Part shown: positions 1 through 5,278 of the stretch, in pieces | Layout of the letters: every line of letters starts with the position of its first letter | Position numbering within the stretch: position 1 is the stretch's first letter | Assembly: GCA_038319115.1 (NCBI GenBank) | Contig: JBBQCV010000200.1 | Location: 1 to 6,617 of the forward strand | Source: SZAS-79 sp038319115 | GTDB lineage: Bacteria; Pseudomonadota; Gammaproteobacteria; Burkholderiales; SG8-39 | DNA length: 6,617 nucleotides | Reading direction: 5' to 3' | Notes under the pieces: model-generated | Seen by the model: only the letters and a program-made list of their open reading frames with translations | Told to the model about the DNA's origin: nothing | The model's database searches: none | Made by a program: the position numbers and the translations under genes

Positions 1-1197
<1,197 letters not shown>

Positions 1198-1225
1198 CCC
1201 GCTCCCCGGCGGCCACCCGCGGGGA

Positions 1226-1254
1226 TTGCCATAAGCCCATGATTTGCGTATACT
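1226..1254 (+). promoter_or_regulatory. Sigma70-type promoter for rpmE2
   Basis: The -35 element TTGCCA (1226-1231) and -10 element TATACT (1249-1254) each match consensus at 5 of 6 positions and are separated by exactly 17 nt. The predicted start is near 1261, giving a leader of about 96 nt before the L31 start codon. The discriminator after the -10 is GC-rich (TCGCGG), a feature known from promoters of translation genes under ppGpp/DksA control. Stringent control here is inference from that feature alone. The promoter would let rpmE2 be expressed independently of rho, although read-through from rho cannot be excluded. Confidence 0.75.
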
Positions 1255-1296
1255 TCGCGGCTTATTTTTAGCCACCTCCGCACCCTGCAACCCGAT

Positions 1297-1341
1297 CCCG
1301 CGCCGCGAAGCGCGGGGACAGCGGCGGCAAATTCCCGCCGC
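1297..1341 (+). promoter_or_regulatory. Twin hairpins in the rpmE2 mRNA leader
   Basis: Two perfect 7-bp GC-rich stems lie 4 nt apart. Stem 1 pairs CCCGCGC (1297-1303) with GCGCGGG (1310-1316) around a 6-nt loop CGCGAA. Stem 2 pairs GCGGCGG (1321-1327) with CCGCCGC (1335-1341) around a 7-nt loop CAAATTC. Stem 2 ends 4 nt before the Shine-Dalgarno AAGGA (1346-1350). Neither stem has a U-tract, so these are not terminators. The placement between promoter and ribosome-binding site suits an autoregulatory ribosomal-protein leader. L31 leaders are known in other bacterial groups, but I cannot tell whether this one belongs to a described class. Confidence 0.5.
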
Positions 1342-1356
1342 GACTAAGGATCCTGA

Positions 1357-1620
1357 ATGAAAACCGAAGGCCACCCCGAATACAAGGACGTGATTTTCCT
1401 CGACACGAGCTGCAACTTCACGTTCCTCACGCGCTCGTGCATCGACACCAAGGGCCGCGAGACCATGAAGTGGACCGATGGCGCGGATTACCCGCTCGTG
1501 AAAATCGAAATCTCCTCCGAGTCGCACCCGTTCTATACCGGCAAGCAGAAAATCGTCGACACCGCCGGCCGGATCGAGAAATTCAAGCGTCGCTACGCTT
1601 CGAAGACCAAGACCGCCTGA
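1357..1620 (+). CDS. rpmE2: 50S ribosomal protein L31 type B (zinc-ribbon-less)
   Basis: This 87-residue protein is L31, a component of the large subunit that helps bridge the 50S and 30S subunits. The signature SHPFYTGKQKIVDTAGRIEK (56-75) is diagnostic for the family. It is the type B (C-minus) form: it is longer than the ~70-residue zinc form, has the typical inserted segment (about 30-46, with W39 and YPLV), and the second zinc pair (CxxC before HPF) is replaced by serines S53 and S56. One cysteine, C19, sits where the second Cys of the first zinc pair would align; C28 is also present. The ATG is preceded by AAGGA (1346-1350) at 6 nt. The gene has its own promoter and leader upstream and a strong terminator downstream, so it is probably monocistronic. 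In gammaproteobacteria, type B copies are often Zur-regulated zinc-starvation backups. Here, next to rho with a growth-type promoter and no visible Zur box, it is probably a main L31 gene. Confidence 0.96.
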   Translation: MKTEGHPEYKDVIFLDTSCNFTFLTRSCIDTKGRETMKWTDGADYPLVKIEISSESHPFYTGKQKIVDTAGRIEKFKRRYASKTKTA

Positions 1621-1660
1621 ATTCCGCGCCCGGGCGGAAGACGAGCCCTGCGTGCGACCA

Positions 1661-1695
1661 AGCCCCCGCCCTTGTGAGCGGGGGCTTTTTCTTTT
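1661..1695 (+). terminator. Strong intrinsic terminator after rpmE2
   Basis: A perfect 9-bp stem pairs AGCCCCCGC (1661-1669) with GCGGGGGCT (1678-1686) around an 8-nt loop. It runs directly into a T-rich tract, TTTTT then CTTTT, at 1686-1695. It lies 40 nt after the L31 stop and separates rpmE2 from the glycosyltransferase unit. A smaller 6-bp stem, TTCCGC (1622-1627) with GCGGAA (1634-1639), sits immediately after the stop codon. In the reverse orientation there is no T-tract, so the terminator is one-directional. Confidence 0.93.
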
Positions 1696-1711
1696 CAAAA
1701 CATAAGCTTGT

Positions 1712-1727
1712 GAGCCCCTCCGGGCTC
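1712..1727 (+). other. Short hairpin just upstream of the glycosyltransferase promoter
   Basis: GAGCCC (1712-1717) and GGGCTC (1722-1727) form a perfect 6-bp stem with the tetraloop CTCC. It ends 5 nt before the TG of the proposed extended -10 element, so in DNA it would occupy the -35 region. It could be a protein-binding palindrome or a second, weak terminator arm without a U-tract. I cannot choose between these. Confidence 0.3.
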
Positions 1728-1732
1728 GCCAA

Positions 1733-1741
1733 TGTTACAAT
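1733..1741 (+). promoter_or_regulatory. Extended -10 promoter for the glycosyltransferase-pgi unit
   Basis: TGTTACAAT fits the extended -10 form TGnTATAAT, with a hexamer TACAAT (1736-1741) matching 5 of 6. No -35 is recognisable at 16-18 nt spacing, which is acceptable for extended -10 promoters. With a standard 6-nt discriminator the transcript would start at A1748, which is the A of an ATG. The strong terminator just upstream implies that a new promoter is needed here. Confidence 0.5.
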
Positions 1742-1747
1742 CCCGCA

Positions 1748-1780
1748 ATGAATCCGCGGCCACCCGCGCAGCTCCGATGA
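1748..1780 (+). CDS. Candidate 10-codon upstream ORF, possibly leaderless
   Basis: The ORF encodes MNPRPPAQLR and ends in TGA at 1778-1780, which overlaps the ATG (1777-1779) of the glycosyltransferase as ATGA. It has no Shine-Dalgarno, but its ATG coincides with the predicted transcription start, so it could be read as a leaderless message. The downstream ATG also has no Shine-Dalgarno, so coupling through this mini-ORF would explain how the gene is translated. Whether it is really translated is inference. A relic of a duplication or a one-base deletion is the alternative. Confidence 0.35.
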   Translation: MNPRPPAQLR

Positions 1781-1801
1781 ACACGCGGCCGCCTGCGCAG
1801 C
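1748..1801 (+). repeat. Imperfect tandem repeat duplicating a translation start
   Basis: Copy 1 (1748-1772) and copy 2 (1777-1801) match at 21 of 25 positions, both starting with ATGAA. The offset is 29 nt, so the two copies lie in different reading frames. Each copy read from its own ATG gives nearly the same peptide, MNPRPPAQ and MNTRPPAQ. Three of the four differences are synonymous third-position changes and one changes P to T. Confidence 0.7.
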
Positions 1802-3459
1802 CGTTTGGGCGCACGCCCGCCGAGGCCCCGCCTTCGTGGTGGCAATCCGCGGTCGCCCTGCCCCCCTCGTTCGCAATGCTGGCCGTACTCGTACTCGGGT
1901 TCGTGCTGCCCGGCCTGTTCGCGCACGACCCGTGGAAGTCTTTCGATGCGATCGGCATCGAGGTGGTGCACCAGATGCAGGTCACGGGCGACTGGCTGGT
2001 GCCGCGCGTCGCGGGCGAGCCGTGGCTCGAGGACCCGCCCCTGTTCCACTGGCTTTCGCTCATCCTCGCTCGGCTGGTCTCTTTCGCCCTGCCCTTTCAC
2101 GACGCCGCCCGCCTCGCCAGCGGCTTGGCGGTGCTTGCGACGTGCGGGTTCCTTTACATGGCGGCCCGGCGACCCCGGGACGAGGCGGGTGAGGGCAACC
2201 CACATTCGGATGCCGCGGCGGCGGTCCTGCTGCTCATCGGCACCATTGGCCTCATGGTGCATGCGCACGAGGCGATCACCGACCTCGTGACGCTGGCCGC
2301 GTGCAGCGCCGCGCTGGCCGCGCTGGTCCGGCTGGGCGAGCGGCCCGCCCTCATGGGGATCGCATTCGGCTTCGCGCTGGGTGCGGCCTTCCTGTCGACC
2401 GGGTTCGTGACCCCGGTGGCCATGCTGCTCACGGCGCTTGCCTGCGTGCTGGCGTGCCCGCAATGGCGCACGCGCCGCGGCGCCCTGTTCCTCGCGCTGG
2501 GTACGGTGGCCACGCTGGCCGTGGCCGCTACCTGGCCGTTGGCGCTGTATGCGCGCGCGCCCGCGATCGGCGATGCATGGCTTGCGCAGGCGATCGGCCA
2601 GCGCGGCGCGTTCGGTGCCAACCTCGCCTACTTCCTGTCCATCCTGCCGTGGTTCCTGTGGCCGCTGTGGCCCCTCGGCATGTGGGCCCTTTGGGCGCAA
2701 CGCGGCCTGCTCCTCGCGCCGCGGCTGCTGGTGCCGCTTGCGGCTTTCATACTGCTGTTCGTGGGTGTCGCGGTGGCCGGGCCGCGGCAGGACATCAACC
2801 TGCTCGCAGTGGTCCCGCCGCTGGTACTGTTCTGCGCCCACAGCCTGCCTGCCCTGCGGCGCGGCGCAGCCGCGGCGTTCGACTGGTTCGGGGTCATGAC
2901 CTTCGGCTTCTTTGCATTCCTCATCTGGGGCGGCTACCTCGCCATGATGACCGGCTGGCCGCCGAAGGTGGCGCGCAACTTCACCAAGCTCGCGCCGGGA
3001 TTCGAGCCGCATTTCGCCTGGCTGCCTTTCCTCACCGCGCTCGCGCTCACCCTCCTGTGGCTCATGCTGGTGCTGCGCCTGCGGCACGCGCCGACGCGCA
3101 GCGCGACGCGCTGGGCGGCGGGAGTGGTGGTGTTCTGGGGCACGTTCGCCACACTGTGGTTGCCGTGGGCCGACCACATCAAGTCCTACCGCCCGGTGGC
3201 GCTGCACCTCAAGGCGAGCCTGCCGGCGGGCGCGACGTGCGTCGCCGGGCGCAACGTAGGCGTGCCGCAGCGTGCCGCGCTCAGCTACCATGCCGGCCTT
3301 CGCATCGGCGGCAGCGAAAGCCGTTGCCGCTACCTCGTCGTGCAGGGTTCGCCTCGGCATGAGCGCGACGCGCCCGGCGCAGGCTGGTCGCGGATTGCGG
3401 ACGCCGGCCGCCCCGGCGACAAGAGCGAGCGCTTCAGGCTGTATCGAAAGGATCCATGA
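1777..3459 (+). CDS. ArnT-like GT-C glycosyltransferase (family 39/83), integral membrane protein
   Basis: The 560-residue protein has about 13 hydrophobic segments, the first at 29-49 and the last near 445-466, then a ~90-residue soluble C-terminus probably facing the periplasm (C488 and C517 could form a disulfide). This is the architecture of ArnT and related GT-C enzymes, which move a sugar from a polyprenyl-phosphate carrier to lipid A, protein or another envelope acceptor. After helix 1 comes the typical loop: D51-P-W-K-S-F-D57-A, then GDWLVPRVAGEPW (71-83) and LEDPPLFHWL (84-93). D57 aligns with the catalytic aspartate of ArnT (PDE motif), but the following acid is alanine. The usual EKPP lysine, which contacts carrier phosphate in ArnT, is aspartate (D86). 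The sugar and acceptor cannot be told from sequence. I prefer ATG 1777, because an in-frame ATG at 1732 (15 residues longer) overlaps the proposed -10 element; neither has a Shine-Dalgarno. The stop overlaps the pgi start by ATGA. Confidence 0.88.
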   Translation: MNTRPPAQPFGRTPAEAPPSWWQSAVALPPSFAMLAVLVLGFVLPGLFAHDPWKSFDAIGIEVVHQMQVTGDWLVPRVAGEPWLEDPPLFHWLSLILARLVSFALPFHDAARLASGLAVLATCGFLYMAARRPRDEAGEGNPHSDAAAAVLLLIGTIGLMVHAHEAITDLVTLAACSAALAALVRLGERPALMGIAFGFALGAAFLSTGFVTPVAMLLTALACVLACPQWRTRRGALFLALGTVATLAVAATWPLALYARAPAIGDAWLAQAIGQRGAFGANLAYFLSILPWFLWPLWPLGMWALWAQRGLLLAPRLLVPLAAFILLFVGVAVAGPRQDINLLAVVPPLVLFCAHSLPALRRGAAAAFDWFGVMTFGFFAFLIWGGYLAMMTGWPPKVARNFTKLAPGFEPHFAWLPFLTALALTLLWLMLVLRLRHAPTRSATRWAAGVVVFWGTFATLWLPWADHIKSYRPVALHLKASLPAGATCVAGRNVGVPQRAALSYHAGLRIGGSESRCRYLVVQGSPRHERDAPGAGWSRIADAGRPGDKSERFRLYRKDP

Positions 3460-4943
3460 CCTCCCTCACCCAGACGACGGCATGGCGCGCGCTCGAGTCG
3501 CACGCCGCCTCCACGGACGACGCCACCCTTGGCCGCCTGCTGGCCGTCCCCGGGCGAAGAGGCGCATGCACCGTGCGGGGCGCGGGCGTGACGCTCGACT
3601 GGTCGCGCCAGAAGGCCGACAGCGACACCCTTGCGCTACTTACCCGCCTCGCCCTGCAGCAGGACTGGGCCGGCTGGCGCGCGAAGATGTTCGCGGGCGA
3701 ACCGATCAACGTCACCGAGAACCGCGCCGTGCTGCATGTGGCATTGCGTCGCGGCGACAATGCCCCTGAAGAAGTGAGGGCTTCGCTCGCCGCGATGCGC
3801 CGCGCGGCGGAGTCTCTGCGCAGCGGTAGCTGGAAGGGCGCAACCGGCAAGGCCATCGCGCGCATTGTCCATATCGGCATCGGGGGCTCGGACCTGGGAC
3901 CGCGCATGGCGCTCGATGCGCTGGACGAACTGCGCGATGCGCCGTTGCGCTTCGATTTCGCCGCCAACATCGACCCCGCCGACCTGGGCCGCGTGCTGGC
4001 CCGCTGCGACCCGGAGCGCACCCTCTTCGTGGTGGCCTCGAAAACGTTCACCACCCAGGAGACGCTGGCGAACGCCACGGCCGCGAGGCTATGGCTGCTC
4101 GCTGGCCTGCCTCCCGGCTCCACGCCCGGCGCGCACTTCATCGCCTCTACCGCCAACGTCGAAGCGGCCGTGGCATTCGGCCTCGATCCGGCCAACATCC
4201 TGCCCATCTGGGACTGGGTGGGCGGGCGCTACTCGATCTGGTCCAGCGTGGGCATCACGCTGATGCTCGCCATCGGCCCGGCGCGCTTCGACGAGTTCCT
4301 CGCTGGCGCCGCCGAGGCCGACGCGCATTTCGTATCCGCGCCGCTGGAGTCCAACATCCCCGCGCTGATGGCGATGCTCGGTGTCTGGAACATCAATTTC
4401 CATGGCGCGCGCACCCACGCGGTGCTGCCCTATTCGCAGCCGCTCGCGCAGTTTCCCGCCTACCTGCAGCAGCTCGAGATGGAGTCCAACGGAAAGTCAG
4501 TGACTCGCGCGGGCGAGCCGGTCGACTACGCCACCGCGCCGGTGGTGTGGGGTGCCGCCGGCACGGTCGGGCAGCACTCGTTCTACCAGTTGCTCCACCA
4601 GGGCACCGCATCCGTGCCGGCCGACTTCATCGTCGTAAAGGAGGGCGCGTACGACCCCGCGCGCCACGCGATCCTGATGGCCAATGCCAGCGCGCAGGCA
4701 GAGGCGCTGGCCCTCGGCCGCCACGACCCGTCGCTTGAGCCGTGGCGCCGCTATCCCGGCGGACGGCCGTCATCCACGATTACGCTCGAGCGGCTCGATG
4801 CGCGCAACCTCGGGCGACTGGTGGCGCTCTATGAACACAAAGTGTTCGTGCAGGGCGTGGTGTGGGACATCAACAGCTTCGACCAGTGGGGCGTGGAGTA
4901 CGGCAAGCAGCTCGCTACGCAGATGCTCTCGGGCGGGGCCTGA
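3456..4943 (+). CDS. pgi: Glucose-6-phosphate isomerase
   Basis: Pgi interconverts glucose 6-phosphate and fructose 6-phosphate in the cytoplasm, linking glycolysis/gluconeogenesis with the pentose-phosphate and Entner-Doudoroff routes and with sugar-nucleotide supply. The 495-residue protein starts like E. coli Pgi (TTAWRALESH at 7-16) and has ENRAVLHVALR, the phosphate-binding GIGGSDLGP (141-149) and SKTFTTQET. Both family signatures are complete: DWVGGRYSIWSSVG (253-266) and GVVWDINSFDQWGVEYGK (467-484). The catalytic residues are present: E343 in MESNGK, H374 in GQHSFYQ and K484. It is shorter than the ~549 residues of E. coli. Part of the difference is at the C-terminus, which stops 11 residues after K484 and lacks the usual tail with the SSHDSSTNGLI-type motif. 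A partial Shine-Dalgarno AAAGGA (3447-3452) lies inside the glycosyltransferase gene, and the ATG overlaps that gene's stop, so the two are probably translationally coupled. Confidence 0.97.
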   Translation: MTSLTQTTAWRALESHAASTDDATLGRLLAVPGRRGACTVRGAGVTLDWSRQKADSDTLALLTRLALQQDWAGWRAKMFAGEPINVTENRAVLHVALRRGDNAPEEVRASLAAMRRAAESLRSGSWKGATGKAIARIVHIGIGGSDLGPRMALDALDELRDAPLRFDFAANIDPADLGRVLARCDPERTLFVVASKTFTTQETLANATAARLWLLAGLPPGSTPGAHFIASTANVEAAVAFGLDPANILPIWDWVGGRYSIWSSVGITLMLAIGPARFDEFLAGAAEADAHFVSAPLESNIPALMAMLGVWNINFHGARTHAVLPYSQPLAQFPAYLQQLEMESNGKSVTRAGEPVDYATAPVVWGAAGTVGQHSFYQLLHQGTASVPADFIVVKEGAYDPARHAILMANASAQAEALALGRHDPSLEPWRRYPGGRPSSTITLERLDARNLGRLVALYEHKVFVQGVVWDINSFDQWGVEYGKQLATQMLSGGA

Positions 4944-4986
4944 ACGCGACGCAGGATTCCCGGCGGCGGGTCACGGACACAAACAC

Positions 4987-4993
4987 AAGGAGG
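4987..4993 (+). promoter_or_regulatory. Near-perfect Shine-Dalgarno that fixes a GTG start
   Basis: AAGGAGG lies 7 nt before the GTG at 5001. It is the best ribosome-binding site in the window and settles the start of the small gene. The 57-nt gap after pgi contains no convincing -35/-10 pair and no terminator, only a 4-bp hairpin at 4959-4970, so the gene is probably transcribed from upstream. Confidence 0.85.
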
Positions 4994-5000
4994 CCACACA

Positions 5001-5207
5001 GTGGACCAGGAAACATTCAACCTAGGCATACGCAAGTTCCTCAAGATGGTGGGCGTGAATTCGCAGCGCGAGATCGAGCAGGCCGTCGGCAAGGCGCTCG
5101 AATCGGGCCGGCTCAAGGGCGACGAAACGCTCAAGGCGCGCGTGATGCTCGAGATCCCCGAGATCGGTCTCAAGGTGCCGTTCGAGGGTGAGATCAAGCT
5201 AAAATGA
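5001..5207 (+). CDS. Conserved small protein of unknown function, DUF6494-like
   Basis: The gene encodes a 68-residue, charged, soluble-looking protein with no signal peptide, membrane segment or cysteine. The start is GTG, supported by AAGGAGG at 7 nt. The first half looks helical: TFNLGIRKFLKMVGVNSQRE (5-24), then EIEQAVGKALESGRLKG. The second half, from about 46 onward (RVMLEIPEIGLKVPFEGEIKL), alternates hydrophobic and polar residues as in beta strands, probably a small hairpin. The pattern (N)xxIRKFLKxVGVxSQREIEQAV...GRLKGDETL agrees with my memory of the DUF6494 family of proteobacterial proteins; no function is known to me and I assign none. It follows pgi by 57 nt and precedes the FAD dehydrogenase by 67 nt without a terminator, so cotranscription is likely. 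The coding call is firm; the family name is from memory. Confidence 0.87.
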   Translation: MDQETFNLGIRKFLKMVGVNSQREIEQAVGKALESGRLKGDETLKARVMLEIPEIGLKVPFEGEIKLK

Positions 5208-5278
5208 ACCGGCACCCTGTTTGCACGTTGGAATGCACGCTGGCGCGGCATGCAACGCGCAGTTGGAGAAATCGATGA
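5204..5278 (+). CDS. Candidate 24-codon bridging ORF
   Basis: An ORF starts at ATG 5204, overlapping the stop of the small upstream gene (ATGA at 5204-5207). It ends at TGA 5276-5278, overlapping the dehydrogenase ATG (ATGA at 5275-5278). It fills the whole gap. The peptide is basic, has two cysteines (CTLEC near residues 7-11) and resembles no family I know. There is no well-spaced Shine-Dalgarno. It may serve only to pass ribosomes between genes, or it may be coincidence. Confidence 0.2.
   Translation: MNRHPVCTLECTLARHATRSWRNR

Noticed and set aside
1204..1224. Hairpin CCCCG/CGGGG after rho as a terminator
   Set aside because: It has only 5 bp, an 11-nt loop and no T-tract, so it is too weak to call.
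1226..1356. Zur operator upstream of the type B L31 gene
   Set aside because: No AT-rich palindrome resembling the GTTATnnTATAAC-type Zur site is present.
1732..1776. Earlier in-frame ATG at 1732 as the start of the glycosyltransferase
   Set aside because: It overlaps the likely -10 element and has no Shine-Dalgarno, and the extra 15 residues look like unconstrained sequence. It remains possible if the transcript starts further upstream.
1735..3360. 541-codon open frame on the minus strand opposite the glycosyltransferase
   Set aside because: The translation is rich in R, G, Q and H with no recognisable domain or hydrophobic pattern. It is a GC-bias shadow of a clear membrane-protein gene.
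3434..4207. 257-codon open frame on the minus strand opposite pgi
   Set aside because: It is serine/arginine-rich with no family resemblance; a shadow of pgi.
4944..5000. Separate promoter or terminator between pgi and the small gene
   Set aside because: There is no -35/-10 pair, and only a 4-bp CCCG/CGGG hairpin (4959-4970) without a T-tract.
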